Below, piece by piece: positions 8,269 through 17,502 of a stretch of 64,000 nt of DNA (position 1 is its first letter; each line of letters begins with the position of its first letter). The stretch lies in contig CALTWF010000006.1 of the NCBI GenBank assembly GCA_943912755.1, positions 1 through 64,000 on the forward strand. Direction: 5' to 3'. The DNA is from an uncultured Pseudomonas sp. Lineage in GTDB: Bacteria > Pseudomonadota > Gammaproteobacteria > Pseudomonadales > Pseudomonadaceae. Position numbers and translations under genes: made by a program. The notes below the pieces were generated by a model. It worked only from the letters and a program-made list of their open reading frames with translations. It searched no databases and was not told the origin of the DNA.

Positions 8269-9498
8269 TCAGACCCCTTTGGTCGACGGCAGCAGTATCG
8301 TCAGGATCCCCAGCAACGGCAGGAACGAGCACAGGGTGTAGACCTCGGTGATGCCGTGCAGGTCCGCCAGGTGGCCGAGCAGCGCGGCGCCGATGCCGCC
8401 GAAGCCGAACATCAGGCCGAAGAAGATCCCGGCGATCATGCCGACGTTGCCCGGTACCAGTTCCTGGGCGTAGACCACGATGGCGGAGAAGGCCGAGGCC
8501 ATGATGAAGCCGATGATCACGCTGAGCACGCTGGTCCAGAACAGGTCGGTGTAGGGCAGCGCCAGGGTGAACGGCGCGGCGCCGAGGATCGAGAACCAGA
8601 TCACCGCCTTGCGCCCGATACGGTCGCCGATCGGCCCGCCGAAGAAGGTGCCGGCCGCCACTGCGCCGAGGAACAGGAACAGATACAGCTGCGAACTGGC
8701 CACCGACAGGTCGAACTTCTCGATCAGGTAGAAGGTGAAGTAGCTGGTGAAGCTGGTCATGTAGAAGTACTTGGAGAACACCAGCAGGGCGAGGATCACC
8801 AGGGCGAAGGTGACCCGGCGCCGCGACAGGCCATGGGTGGCCTTGGTCCCCGCCTTGAGCTTGAACAGGCTTAGGTGGTGGCTGTACCAGCGGCTCAGCC
8901 GGTACAGGACGAACATCGAGAACAGCGCCACCAGGCCGAACCAGGCCGTGTGGGTTTGCCCGTAGGGAATGATGATCGCCGCCGCCAGCAACGGGCCGAA
9001 CGCGGAGCCGGCGTTGCCACCGACCTGGAAGGTCGACTGGGCCAGGCCGAAGCGGCCGCCCGAGGCCAGGCGGGCAATGCGCGAGGCTTCCGGGTGGAAG
9101 GTCGACGAACCGATGCCCACCAGCGCCGAGGCCAGCAGGATGGCGCCGAAGCTGCCGACGAAGGCCAGCATGATGATGCCGACCAGGGTGCAGATCGAGC
9201 CGACCGGCAGTAGCCACGGCTTGGGATGGCGGTCGGTGTGGTAGCCGACCCAGGGTTGCAGCAGCGAGGCGGTAAGCTGGAACGTCAGGGTGATCAGGCC
9301 GATCTGGGTGAAGCTCAGGCCGTAGCTGGCCTTGAGGATCGGATAGATCGACGGCAGCACGGCCTGGATCAGGTCGTTGACCAGGTGGGCGAGGGCGCAG
9401 CCGGCGATGATCTGCATCACCAGCGGACTGCCGGTGCCGGTGCTGGCTGTGGTTGTGGCAGAGAGGGGTGGCGCGGTACTGGTTGTTGTAGTGGACAT
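8269..9498 (-). CDS. fsr: MFS efflux transporter, fosmidomycin-resistance (Fsr) family
   Basis: A 409-residue major facilitator with about 12 membrane helices. Fsr-type signatures are HLVNDLIQAVLPSIYPILK in helix 1, the motif-A-like loop GYHTDRHPKPW after helix 2, GIGSSTFHPEASR and QVGGNAGSAFGP. It would act as a proton-driven exporter in the inner membrane. The N-terminus is a Thr/Ser-rich stretch of about 25 residues before the first helix. An AraC-type regulator is divergently transcribed 113 bases away and is the likely controller. The natural substrate cannot be read from sequence; the family name reflects fosmidomycin export in E. coli. Confidence 0.85.
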   Translation of the reverse strand: MSTTTTSTAPPLSATTTASTGTGSPLVMQIIAGCALAHLVNDLIQAVLPSIYPILKASYGLSFTQIGLITLTFQLTASLLQPWVGYHTDRHPKPWLLPVGSICTLVGIIMLAFVGSFGAILLASALVGIGSSTFHPEASRIARLASGGRFGLAQSTFQVGGNAGSAFGPLLAAAIIIPYGQTHTAWFGLVALFSMFVLYRLSRWYSHHLSLFKLKAGTKATHGLSRRRVTFALVILALLVFSKYFYMTSFTSYFTFYLIEKFDLSVASSQLYLFLFLGAVAAGTFFGGPIGDRIGRKAVIWFSILGAAPFTLALPYTDLFWTSVLSVIIGFIMASAFSAIVVYAQELVPGNVGMIAGIFFGLMFGFGGIGAALLGHLADLHGITEVYTLCSFLPLLGILTILLPSTKGV

Positions 9499-9611
9499 GC
9501 GGGACCTTCCGGAAATAACTCAACACACAAGAAGAAAGCGAGCTTATGCTAGGCGCCCCTCGATCGCCTGTCTCGCGCGATTGGGACAACGACTGTCGAG
9601 AAACGGGCAAG

Positions 9612-10385
9612 ATGATCAGATCACTGGAAGAATTCGTCCGCGATATCGACCGAGGTGACTGGCGCCTTGTCAGCAGCGCCACGGACTACCCGGAAAACTG
9701 GTACATCCAGCCGCACTCCCACGAAAAGCACCAACTGATCTACGCCATCGAAGGCGTGATGGTGGTGCACTCGGCCGAGGAGCAGTGGACCGTGCCGCCC
9801 AGTCGTGGCATCTGGATGCCGAAAGGGCAGGTGCACTCGATCCGTTGCGTCGGTCCGGTGAAGATGCGCAGCGTGTTCATCCAGCCCGACGAGGGCCTGG
9901 ACCTGCCCCGGCAGACGTGCGCGGTGAGCATCTCCAGCCTGCTCAGCGAACTGATCAAGGTTTCGGTCGATATTGCCCATCCGCATGCCCAGGACTCCCG
10001 GGAAGCCCGGGTGCTGCGGCTGATCCTCGACGAACTGGAAATCCTCCCGACCCTGCCGCTGAACCTGCCGCAACCGCAGGAACCGCGGCTGCACAGGCTG
10101 TGTGCGGCGCTACAGGAGAATCCTGGCGACAACTCGACCCTGGCGGACTGGAGCCTGCGTCTGGGGCTGGATGAGAAGACCATCCAGCGCCTGTTCCAGC
10201 GCCACACCGGGATGACCTTCGGCCAATGGCGGCAGCAGGCACGCCTGCTGGCGGCGCTGGAGCGGATCGCCCTGGGCGAGAAGATCATCGAGGTGGCGGG
10301 AGCGCTGGGGTACGACAGCCCGAGTGCGTTCAGTGCGATGTTCAGGAAGCATTTCGGCAGGACGCCGAGCCGGTTTTTCAACTGA
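9612..10385 (+). CDS. AraC-family transcriptional regulator next to the Fsr pump
   Basis: A 257-residue regulator with an N-terminal cupin sensor (HSHEKHQLIYAIEG, about 35-50) and a C-terminal AraC DNA-binding domain. The domain has two helix-turn-helix units (LADWSLRLGLDEKTIQRLF and IIEVAGALGYDSPSAFSAMF, ending FGRTPSRFF). The start at 9612 gives the usual length for this NimR-like group; an in-frame ATG at 9546 would add 22 non-conserved residues. It is divergent from the fsr gene and probably controls it, in response to an unknown ligand. Confidence 0.85.
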   Translation: MIRSLEEFVRDIDRGDWRLVSSATDYPENWYIQPHSHEKHQLIYAIEGVMVVHSAEEQWTVPPSRGIWMPKGQVHSIRCVGPVKMRSVFIQPDEGLDLPRQTCAVSISSLLSELIKVSVDIAHPHAQDSREARVLRLILDELEILPTLPLNLPQPQEPRLHRLCAALQENPGDNSTLADWSLRLGLDEKTIQRLFQRHTGMTFGQWRQQARLLAALERIALGEKIIEVAGALGYDSPSAFSAMFRKHFGRTPSRFFN

Positions 10386-10464
10386 AACCAACACCGATCA
10401 AGAGCGCTCCTGCCTGGACCGCGCCGCACTGGCGGGAGGGCATAAGCCCCACCCGGAATCCGGC

Positions 10465-12900
10465 TCAGTAGGCGTAGCGCAAGGTCGTCATGAAATTCCG
10501 CGGCGCCCCGTACAAGCCTGCCGCCGTGGTAGTCAGGTACTCCTTGTCGAACAGGTTGTTGACGTTGACCGTGGCCGACAGCGACGGGGTGATCTGGTAG
10601 CGCGCCATCAGGTTGGCAATGGCATAGCTGCTCTGGGTGGTGGCATAGCTCAGGGCATAACCGGTTTCGCTCTGCCAGTTGACCCCGCCACCCACCGTGA
10701 CTTTGTCCAGCTCGCCGGGCAGGCGGTAGCTGGTGAACAGCTTGACGCTATTGCGCGGGATCTCGGTAACGATGCGCTTGTCGTCGGAGTTGAAGCTGAC
10801 GTTGTAGGAATAACCACCGGTGACCTGCCAACCCTCGCTGATCTCGCCATTGACCTCCAGCTCGACGCCTTCGCTGGTGGTGCCGCTTTCCGCTTTGTAG
10901 GCCTGGAAACCATTGGGCTGCAGCAGGCCGCCGTCGGCCACCGCGAGGTTGTCCTGCTCGACGCGGAACAGCGCCAGGCTGGTGTTCAGGCGGTCGTCGA
11001 GGAAGCCGGCCTTGATCCCCACTTCGTAGCCGGTGCCTTCCTGCGGGTCCAGCGGGGTGCCGTTGACGTCGCGGATATTGGCGTTCTGCGGGTTGAAGAT
11101 CTGCGTGTAGCTGGCATAGGCGGTCCAGGTGTCGTCAAGGTCGTAGACCAGGCCGGCATAGGGGATGACGATGCCGGTCTCGGTGCGTTCGGCCTTGGTT
11201 ACCACGCCGGTGCTGTACAGCCGGCTCTTGCTCTCGCGGTTCCAGTCCACCACCCGCGCGCCGAGGATCAGGCTGGCGGCGTCGCTCAGGTGCCAGCGCG
11301 AGGTCAGGTAGGCGGCGTACTGGGTCTCGGTCAGGTCGCTGTCGCCGAGCTTGTTGAACACTGGCGTCGGCGTGTGCCCGTCCCAGGCGAAGATGTTGTC
11401 GATGGTCCCGGCATAGCCGGAACTGGCGCGCTGCCAGCCGCCGTAGTTGGCCGTGCCGCGCTCCTCGATACGCGACAGGGTGACGCCGCCGATCAACTCA
11501 TGCTCGCGGCCGAACAGCTGGAAGCCGCCGGTGAGGTAGGCGTCGAGATTGTCCTGGGTCGGCGCGGCCTGCCAGCGGGTCGGCATGATGAAGGCGCCGC
11601 TGCCGTCGCTCAGGTCGATATCGCCGGACATGTAGGCGATCACCGTGTCGTAGTCGTTGCGCGCGTGGCTGTACTCCAGCTTGCCGCTCCAGCCATTGGC
11701 GAAGTGGTGCTCCAGCGAGGTGAACAGGGTGCTCTGCCGGCGATCGTAGTAGGACCAGTCAGGCGAGGTATTGAACGAGCGCTTGATGTCGGTACGCCCG
11801 CCGTCGGTGGTGAACAGCGGGAAGCCGGTACGCATCGGCGCATTGCTGTGGGTGACCTGGTGGCTGAAGCCGGCGGTGAACAGGGTGTCGTCGTCCAGGT
11901 CCACCTCGCCGATGCCGTAGAGGGTGGAAAGCTCCTGGCTGAAACGGTCGATCCAGGCGTGCTGGTCCTTCTGCTCGGCAACGAAGCGCCCGCGTACGTT
12001 GCCGGCGTCGTTCAGCGCACCGCTTACGTCCAGGCTCAGGCCATAGCGATCCCAACTGCCGGCCTCGGCGCTGATCAGCAACTGCGGCTCGACGGTCGGG
12101 CGCTTGCGGATCAGGTTGATGGTCGCCGACGGGTTGCCCAGGCCGCTGATCAGGCCGGTGGCGCCGCGGACCACCTCGACGCGGTCGTACATCGCGGTGT
12201 TCTGGGTGTAGTTGTCCATGTTCGCCGAGGTCGGCACGCCGTCGATCTCGAAGTTGCGGATGGCGAAGCCGCGGGACATGTAGGCGGTGCTGTCGGCGCC
12301 GAGGCTTTCGCGGACCACGGTGATGCCGGTGGTGGCGTCGAGGGCGTCGGTGAGGGTGTCGAGCTTCTGGTCTTCCAGCCGCTGGCGGGTCAGCACGGTG
12401 ATCGACTGCGGGGTTTCCTTGAGCGACAGGTTCAGCCGCGTCGAACTGCTCGACGACTCGGTGGTGTAGGAGCCCGAGCCTTCGGTGGTGGAGCCCGGGG
12501 CCTTGCCGGAGATGCTCAGGGCACCGAGTTCCAGGGTGTTGCCGTCGGCGCTGGTGCGCGGCATCAGCAGGTAGCTGCCAGTGCCGTCGCGGCGGGCTTG
12601 CAGGCCGCTGCCTTCGAGCAGGCGGGCCAGGCCTTCGTCCACCGAGTAGTCGCCGTGCAGGCCGGGGGACGACAGGCCCTGGACCTGCTCGCTGGGGAAG
12701 GCGAAGGTCACCCCGGCACGGGCGGCGAACTGGCTCAGGGCCACGCCGAGCGGGCCGGCGGCGATATCGAAGCGCGCCACCTGGGCCTGGGCCACGGCCA
12801 TGCCGGGCACCATGACCACGGGGCTGGCGAGTACCCCCAGCAGGGCCAGATGGACGGCGCGGGCCAGGGGCGCGGCAGCGTGCTTGGCAAAACGGGACAT
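10465..12900 (-). CDS. TonB-dependent ferric-pyoverdine/pseudobactin type receptor with signalling domain
   Basis: Receptor of 811 residues. The signal peptide ends near AVAQAQ. The STN domain follows (FDIAAGPLGVALSQFA), then a plug with the TonB-box side SLKETPQSITVLTRQR and YDRVEVVRGATGLISG, and a barrel ending RNFMTTLRYAY. These are hallmarks of the FpvA/PupB group that takes up pyoverdines and signals through FecR. The start at 12900 precedes the signal peptide; the frame is open further upstream but antisense-like there. It belongs to system 2 (sigma, FecR, receptor, all minus strand). Ligand identity is inferred only at family level. Confidence 0.9.
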   Translation of the reverse strand: MSRFAKHAAAPLARAVHLALLGVLASPVVMVPGMAVAQAQVARFDIAAGPLGVALSQFAARAGVTFAFPSEQVQGLSSPGLHGDYSVDEGLARLLEGSGLQARRDGTGSYLLMPRTSADGNTLELGALSISGKAPGSTTEGSGSYTTESSSSSTRLNLSLKETPQSITVLTRQRLEDQKLDTLTDALDATTGITVVRESLGADSTAYMSRGFAIRNFEIDGVPTSANMDNYTQNTAMYDRVEVVRGATGLISGLGNPSATINLIRKRPTVEPQLLISAEAGSWDRYGLSLDVSGALNDAGNVRGRFVAEQKDQHAWIDRFSQELSTLYGIGEVDLDDDTLFTAGFSHQVTHSNAPMRTGFPLFTTDGGRTDIKRSFNTSPDWSYYDRRQSTLFTSLEHHFANGWSGKLEYSHARNDYDTVIAYMSGDIDLSDGSGAFIMPTRWQAAPTQDNLDAYLTGGFQLFGREHELIGGVTLSRIEERGTANYGGWQRASSGYAGTIDNIFAWDGHTPTPVFNKLGDSDLTETQYAAYLTSRWHLSDAASLILGARVVDWNRESKSRLYSTGVVTKAERTETGIVIPYAGLVYDLDDTWTAYASYTQIFNPQNANIRDVNGTPLDPQEGTGYEVGIKAGFLDDRLNTSLALFRVEQDNLAVADGGLLQPNGFQAYKAESGTTSEGVELEVNGEISEGWQVTGGYSYNVSFNSDDKRIVTEIPRNSVKLFTSYRLPGELDKVTVGGGVNWQSETGYALSYATTQSSYAIANLMARYQITPSLSATVNVNNLFDKEYLTTTAAGLYGAPRNFMTTLRYAY

Positions 12901-12975
12901 GCGGATTTCCTTCGGTTGGCGTGGCAGAAGTGCGGCAGTTGTCGCCGCTTCAGTGCTTGGCCGGATGAGAATGGA

Positions 12976-12988
12976 AATCGGCAACCCC
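12976..12988 (-). promoter_or_regulatory. Putative ECF-sigma promoter element GGGGTTnnCGATT before receptor 2
   Basis: On the minus strand this reads GGGGTTGCCGATT and is preceded by an A/T tract directly after the FecR stop. It matches the element before receptor 1 at 11 of 13 positions (the two variable bases are central). It lies 76 bases before the receptor start. Confidence 0.4.
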
Positions 12989-13004
12989 ACAGGCGAAAGT
13001 TTTT

Positions 13005-13943
13005 TCACGCGGCTTCGAGGCGCACCCAGTAGCGGGTCAGGTAGCGCACCCGGACGGGCAGGGCGCTGGCGAGGTAGTTCAGGACCGAGTCGGTGTCGTC
13101 GAGGCGGAACGCGCCGGTGACCTTGAGCCCGCCCAGCGCCTCGGCGCAGCCCAGGTAGCCCGGGCGGTAGCGGCCCAGTTCCTGGAGCAGGCGCGGCAGC
13201 GGCCAGTCCAGCGCCATCAGCATGCCGCGGGTCCAGGCATCGCTGGCGTCGGCCAGGGGCGCGATGTCCTGCCACTGCTGGCTGTCGAACGCCGCTTGCT
13301 GCCCGGCATCGATGCGCCGGACGTGTTCGGGGGTGCTGGCGGGGCGTATCTCCACCGCATGCTCGAACACCCGCACTTCGCTGCGTCCGTCATGGCTGTA
13401 CACGCTGAAGCGGGTGCCGAGGGCGCGTACGCTGCCTTGCGCGGTGTGCACCAGCAGCGGCCGGCTGGCCGGGTCGCTGGCGGTCTGTAGCAGCAGTTCG
13501 CCGCGATGCAGGCGGATCTCGCGCAGGCTGGCGCTGTATTCCACATCCGCGGCGCTGTCGGTATTGAGGATCAGCCGGCTGCCGTCGGCCAGTTGCAGCT
13601 CGCGTCGTTCGCCCTTGGCCGTGCGGTATTCGGCGAGGCGCGACGACAGTGGTTCGACCGTGAGCAGGCTGGCACCTCCCGCGCCGGCCATCAGCAACAG
13701 GCCGAGCAGCTTGTTTACTGCCCTACGGCGTGCCCGCACATCGGCCAGGGCCGGCAGGGCCATGTCCGGCGCAAGCAGGGCCAGGCGCTGTTGCAACTGC
13801 TCGACCTGGGTCCAGGCCTCGGCATGCCGCAGATCCTCGGCCAGCCATGCGCGCCAGGCCTTGTACTCCTGCTCGCAGGCCGGCGCGGCACTGAGGTTGA
13901 CGTACCAGGTGGCGGCGGCTTGCAGCACTTCGCGATCGAGCAT
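13005..13943 (-). CDS. FecR-type anti-sigma regulator (system 2)
   Basis: A 312-residue membrane regulator. The cytoplasmic part has WLAEDLRHAEAWTQVE, a membrane segment lies near residues 78-94 (LLGLLLMAGAGGASLL), and the periplasmic FecR domain has LADGSRLILNTDSA and GSVRALGTRFSVYS. It ends in the same WVRLEAA as FecR of system 1 (WVRVEAA), and the two proteins align over their whole length, so they are paralogues. It starts 4 bases after the sigma stop. Its job is to hold, and on receptor signal release, the sigma factor encoded just upstream. Confidence 0.9.
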   Translation of the reverse strand: MLDREVLQAAATWYVNLSAAPACEQEYKAWRAWLAEDLRHAEAWTQVEQLQQRLALLAPDMALPALADVRARRRAVNKLLGLLLMAGAGGASLLTVEPLSSRLAEYRTAKGERRELQLADGSRLILNTDSAADVEYSASLREIRLHRGELLLQTASDPASRPLLVHTAQGSVRALGTRFSVYSHDGRSEVRVFEHAVEIRPASTPEHVRRIDAGQQAAFDSQQWQDIAPLADASDAWTRGMLMALDWPLPRLLQELGRYRPGYLGCAEALGGLKVTGAFRLDDTDSVLNYLASALPVRVRYLTRYWVRLEAA

Positions 13944-13947
13944 GGGA

Positions 13948-14442
13948 TCAGCCCTGGGCCAGCAGCAGGCAGTGGGTGATGGCGCGGACCATGTGTTTTT
14001 TCACCGTGGTCACCGACACCCCCAGGCGCTCGCCCACCGTGACATAGCTCAGGCCCTCCAGCTGCACGGCGAGGAAGATCGTGCGGGTGCGCTCGCCGAG
14101 TTCGTCGAGCATGGCGTCGACCGCGGTCAGGGTCTCGATGATCAGCAGGCGGGTTTCCGGGGAGATGTCGGTGGCTTCCGGGCGCAGCGCGAGGACGTCG
14201 AGATAGGCCTGTTCGACGGCGCGGCGGCGGAAACGGTCGATCATCAGCGCCCGGGCGATGGCGCTGAGGTAGGTGCGCGGCTCGCGGATCGCGGCGACAT
14301 TGCGTGCGCTGAGCACCCGGACGAAGGTGTCCTGGGCCAGGTCCGCAGCATCGCTGGAGTTGCCCAGGCGCGTGCGCAGCCAGGTGTTCAGCCAGCCGTT
14401 GTGTTGCTGGTAGAGGTGATGCAGGGCGGAGGAGTCGGACAT
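13948..14442 (-). CDS. FecI-type ECF sigma factor (system 2)
   Basis: A 164-residue ECF sigma factor with DLAQDTFVRVLSAR in region 2 and GLSYVTVGERLGVSV plus VKKH in region 4. It closely parallels the sigma factor of system 1. A Fur-box-like sequence lies just upstream, so it should be made under iron starvation. It leads the operon with FecR and is expected to transcribe the FpvA-like receptor gene downstream. Confidence 0.9.
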   Translation of the reverse strand: MSDSSALHHLYQQHNGWLNTWLRTRLGNSSDAADLAQDTFVRVLSARNVAAIREPRTYLSAIARALMIDRFRRRAVEQAYLDVLALRPEATDISPETRLLIIETLTAVDAMLDELGERTRTIFLAVQLEGLSYVTVGERLGVSVTTVKKHMVRAITHCLLLAQG

Positions 14443-14456
14443 GGCAAGGAAAAGGT

Positions 14457-14472
14457 ATTGAGAATTATTCGC
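14457..14472 (-). promoter_or_regulatory. Fur box upstream of sigma gene 2
   Basis: The plus-strand sequence ATTGAGAATTATTCGC resembles the pseudomonad Fur site AATGAGAATTATTCTC, with 14 of 16 positions shared. It is 15-30 bases before the sigma ATG. Confidence 0.65.
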
Positions 14473-14560
14473 TGCATTGTTGGCGAAACGGGTGGCGATA
14501 ACAAGTCGGCATGAGGAAGCTGTTTACCCGCAAAGAACAGTCCCAAGAGCGATGCGGACA

Positions 14561-14636
14561 CTGTGGGAGCTGGCTTGCCAGCGATGACGGTAGTGAATTC
14601 ACTGCTGCAATCGCTGGCAAGCCAGCTCCCACAGGG
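14561..14636. repeat. REP doublet in inverted orientation
   Basis: A forward copy (14561-14587) and a reversed copy (14611-14636) flank a short spacer. The doublet lies between the Fur-regulated promoter of sigma gene 2 and the 3' end of the LysR gene. Confidence 0.85.
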
Positions 14637-14648
14637 CCCCGCTAAACA

Positions 14649-15515
14649 CTAGTGCGGCCAGGCCTCCACCAGGAAATCCCGCACCGCCTTGATCCGCGCG
14701 CTTTCCCGCAGCGAGCGGTGGGTGCACAGCCAGACTTCGCGGGTCAGCCCGGGCATGTCCATGACCAGTTCCAGGGTCGGTGTGAGCCGGGCCGTGCGCT
14801 TTTCCACGATGCCCAGGCCGGCACCGGCGATCACCCCGTCGTAGATGCCCAGGGTCTGGTTGCAGCGCAGCCAGGGCGGCGGGGCGCCGTCGAGGTCCTG
14901 CCACCAGGTTTCCAGGTCCTGGTCGAGGCGCGATTCCTCCAGTCCGACGAAATCCAGGCGGGCCCAGTCCCGCGTTGCCACGGCCTGGCGATGCTGGTCG
15001 AGATAGCGGTTGGCGCCGTACAGGGCGAACTCGATTTCGCCGAGGGGTTCGGCGATCAGGTCGCGGGTTTCTGGTTCGGCGTAGCGCAACGACAGGTCGG
15101 CTTCGCGGCGGGCCAGGTTGACCGGGTGAGGAGTGGTGAGCACCTCCATGTCCAGCAGCGGGTGACGCGGGCGGATCGGTGCGAGCAGGGCGATGACCAG
15201 GAACGACAGCCATTCGTCGGCATTCACCCGCACCGTGCCTTCCACGCTTTCCGGCGAGTCGGCCTCGCGCAGGATCTCGTTGGCCGCGCCTTCCATCTGT
15301 TCGGCGAAACCGGCGATGCGCTGGCCGAAGGCCGTCGGCAGGCAGCCGCTGGAGCTGCGTTCCAGCAGTTGCCCGCCCAGTTGCTCCTCCAGCGCGTCGA
15401 GGCGCCGCGACAGCGTGGCGGTGCTCAGGCGCAGGCGCTGGGCGGCGCGTTTGAGGTTGCCGGTACGGACCACGGCAAGCAGGACATGCAGGTTGTCCCA
15501 TTCTAGGCGTTTCAT
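14649..15515 (-). CDS. LysR-family transcriptional regulator
   Basis: A 288-residue LysR protein. The N-terminal winged helix (about 1-60) contains NLKRAAQRLRLSTATLSRRL, and the C-terminal substrate-binding half has the two-lobe pattern typical of the family. The start at 15515 begins directly with the conserved helix MKRLEWDNLHVL. It is divergent from the PACE-type efflux gene, with 91 bases between them, and is its probable regulator. The effector is unknown. Confidence 0.88.
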   Translation of the reverse strand: MKRLEWDNLHVLLAVVRTGNLKRAAQRLRLSTATLSRRLDALEEQLGGQLLERSSSGCLPTAFGQRIAGFAEQMEGAANEILREADSPESVEGTVRVNADEWLSFLVIALLAPIRPRHPLLDMEVLTTPHPVNLARREADLSLRYAEPETRDLIAEPLGEIEFALYGANRYLDQHRQAVATRDWARLDFVGLEESRLDQDLETWWQDLDGAPPPWLRCNQTLGIYDGVIAGAGLGIVEKRTARLTPTLELVMDMPGLTREVWLCTHRSLRESARIKAVRDFLVEAWPH

Positions 15516-15606
15516 ATTTGCAACCAGTGCTTGGGATATTGGCTGTTGAGGTACGGAAATGTAGGTCATAAGCTGGCCGGGTTCAACGTTTCCAGGAGTC
15601 ACCCCG

Positions 15607-16050
15607 ATGACCACCGACAAGACCCTGTCCACCCGCATCGTCCATGCGCTGGGCTTCGAATTCTTCGCGTTGCTGCTGTGCGCGCCGACCATCGCGCTGC
15701 TGATGGATAAGCCGCTGATGAGCGCCGGGCTGCTGACCCTGGCGATCTCGGTGACCGCGACGCTATGGAACATGCTCTACAACGTCATGTTCGACCGCCT
15801 GCAAGTGCGCATGGGCTTCCAGCGCACGCCGCTGGTGCGCATCGCCCATGCCCTCGGCTTCGAGGGCGGGCTGATCCTGGCGGTGGTGCCGGCGGCGGCC
15901 TGGTGGCTGTCCATCGGCCTGGTCGAGGCGTTCCTGATGGAGGTGGGGCTGCTGGTGTTCCTGCTGCCCTACACCTACCTGTACAACCTCGGCTTCGACC
16001 GGTTGCTGGAGCGGCGCCGGGCCAGGGCCGGGAAGCTGTTGTACGGCTGA
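15607..16050 (+). CDS. PACE-family small multidrug efflux transporter
   Basis: A 147-residue membrane protein with four predicted helices in two tandem halves (bacterial transmembrane pair domains). Each half starts with the same motif: RIVHALGFE at about residue 10 and RIAHALGFE at about 77. An acidic residue follows the motif, and each half carries a YNxxFDRL signature (YNVMFDRL, YNLGFDRL). This is the PACE/AceI pattern of proton-coupled drug exporters in the inner membrane. A divergent LysR gene adjoins, as is common for aceI-type genes. The natural substrate, possibly a polyamine or biocide, is not visible. Confidence 0.85.
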   Translation: MTTDKTLSTRIVHALGFEFFALLLCAPTIALLMDKPLMSAGLLTLAISVTATLWNMLYNVMFDRLQVRMGFQRTPLVRIAHALGFEGGLILAVVPAAAWWLSIGLVEAFLMEVGLLVFLLPYTYLYNLGFDRLLERRRARAGKLLYG

Positions 16051-16063
16051 GGCCGGCCAAGCC

Positions 16064-16516
16064 TCAGCTGTGCCGGCGGAAGCACAGCACCTTCGACACC
16101 AGCTTCTGGCACACCTCGCCGTGTTGGTTGCGGGTCAGCGACTGCACCACCACCAGGCCCCGGTCGGGTTTGGAGCGTGACGGCAAGATCTCCAGCACGC
16201 TGCTGCTGACCGTGAGCACATCCCCCGGCCGGGTCGCCTGCGGCCAGCTGATTTCGCCACCGGCGCCGATCACCCCGCGAGCCAGCGGCAGGCTCTGCAC
16301 CAGCAGCTTCATGGTGATCGCCGCGGTGTGCCAGCCACTCGCGGCGAGCCCGGCGAAGAAGGTGTCCTTGGCGGCTTCTTCGTCGATATGGAAGGGTTGT
16401 GGGGCATATTGCCTGGCGAAATCGATGATCTGCCGGGCATCCAGGGCGTGCTCGGCACTGACGAACACATCGCCAACCGCCAGGTCCTCCAGATAGATTG
16501 TGTTTCCCGCTGGCAT
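16064..16516 (-). CDS. MaoC-like hot-dog hydratase
   Basis: A 150-residue single hot-dog domain protein. The catalytic R-hydratase motif is present as the run APQPFHIDEEAA followed by FAGLAASGWHTAA, with the usual Asp/His pattern adapted (FHIDEE). Members hydrate 2-enoyl-CoA or act as accessory dehydratases, in the cytoplasm. It stands alone, convergent with the PACE gene and divergent from the AraC gene 80 bases away. The actual substrate is unknown. Confidence 0.85.
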   Translation of the reverse strand: MPAGNTIYLEDLAVGDVFVSAEHALDARQIIDFARQYAPQPFHIDEEAAKDTFFAGLAASGWHTAAITMKLLVQSLPLARGVIGAGGEISWPQATRPGDVLTVSSSVLEILPSRSKPDRGLVVVQSLTRNQHGEVCQKLVSKVLCFRRHS

Positions 16517-16596
16517 TTTCCGAACTCCTTGAACTGTTGGGGGCAGGGGTTCATCCTCCGGCTCCGCAGTCCGCCATTCAACCCCCGACGGCCCTT

Positions 16597-17451
16597 ATGA
16601 GCGTTGATTCACACGACACCCGCGACAACGACTGGATTCATATGCGTCGTGATGCGGAAACCGGCATCGAAAGCGTCCATGCGCATTTCGAGGGCCACGC
16701 CTACGACCCCCATGACCACGACGAGATGCTGGTCGGCGTGACCCAGCAGGGCGTGCAGCAGTTCAGCTGCAACCGCTCGCTGCATGTGAGCACGCCGGGG
16801 CGGGCGATCCTTATCGAGCCCGGGGCGGTGCACGACGGCCATGCCCCCGAGGCCGAGGGCTTTACCTACACCATGCTCTACCTGCCGCAGTCCTACGTCA
16901 GCGGCATGACCCAGCGCCTCGGCATGGGCGATGCCTCCAGCCTGCAGGCGGCCTTCCACAACACCCTGGCCGATGATGCGCAACTGACCGGGGCGATCCA
17001 GCAGGCCTTTCTCGCCCTGCACCACAACGAAGGCCGGCTGGCCCGGGACCAGGGCATCGACCTGTTGCTCGGCGTGCTGTCGCGCCACCTGTACCTCAAG
17101 CCGGCCTCGCTGCGCCGCGACTCGCCACTGGAGCTGCAACGGGCGCGGGATTTCCTGCATGCGCAGATGGCCCATGACGTCAGCCTGGAAGAACTGGCGA
17201 CCTACTCGGGGGTCGATCGCTTCCGCCTGACCCGGCAATTCAAGAAGGCCTTCGGCCAGTCGCCCCATGCCTACCTGGTGCGCCTGCGCCTGCGTGCGGC
17301 GCGGGCCCTGCTGGCGCGCGGCATGAAGCCGGCGGAAGTGGCGGCGGAAACCGGCTTTGCCGACCAGAGCCACCTGGGCCTGTGGTTCCGCCGGGCCTTC
17401 CGCATGACCCCGGCGGCTTATCGCCGACAGTGCACAAACCTTACAGACTGA
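16597..17451 (+). CDS. AraC-family regulator upstream of a LysE exporter
   Basis: A 284-residue regulator. The N-terminal cupin carries AYDPHDHDEMLVGV and EPGAVHDGHAP, and the C-terminal AraC domain has SLEELATYSGVDRFRLTRQF and PAEVAAETGFADQSHLGLWF. This type (AraC with an HDHDE cupin) usually stands next to LysE-type exporter genes, as it does here with a DUF2000 gene between. The start at 16597 was chosen because upstream codons overlap the divergent MaoC gene. It probably senses an amino acid or related amine and activates export. Confidence 0.87.
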   Translation: MSVDSHDTRDNDWIHMRRDAETGIESVHAHFEGHAYDPHDHDEMLVGVTQQGVQQFSCNRSLHVSTPGRAILIEPGAVHDGHAPEAEGFTYTMLYLPQSYVSGMTQRLGMGDASSLQAAFHNTLADDAQLTGAIQQAFLALHHNEGRLARDQGIDLLLGVLSRHLYLKPASLRRDSPLELQRARDFLHAQMAHDVSLEELATYSGVDRFRLTRQFKKAFGQSPHAYLVRLRLRAARALLARGMKPAEVAAETGFADQSHLGLWFRRAFRMTPAAYRRQCTNLTD

Positions 17452-17502
17452 CCCGCCTCCCGGCTCCGATCATGACGCCTCGGTCTTGATCTGGAGTTTC
17501 CG

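Noticed and set aside
13005..13275. N-terminal extension of receptor 2 to 13275
   Set aside because: The extension overlaps FecR in another frame and is Arg/Pro/Gly-rich; the signal peptide starts at 12900.
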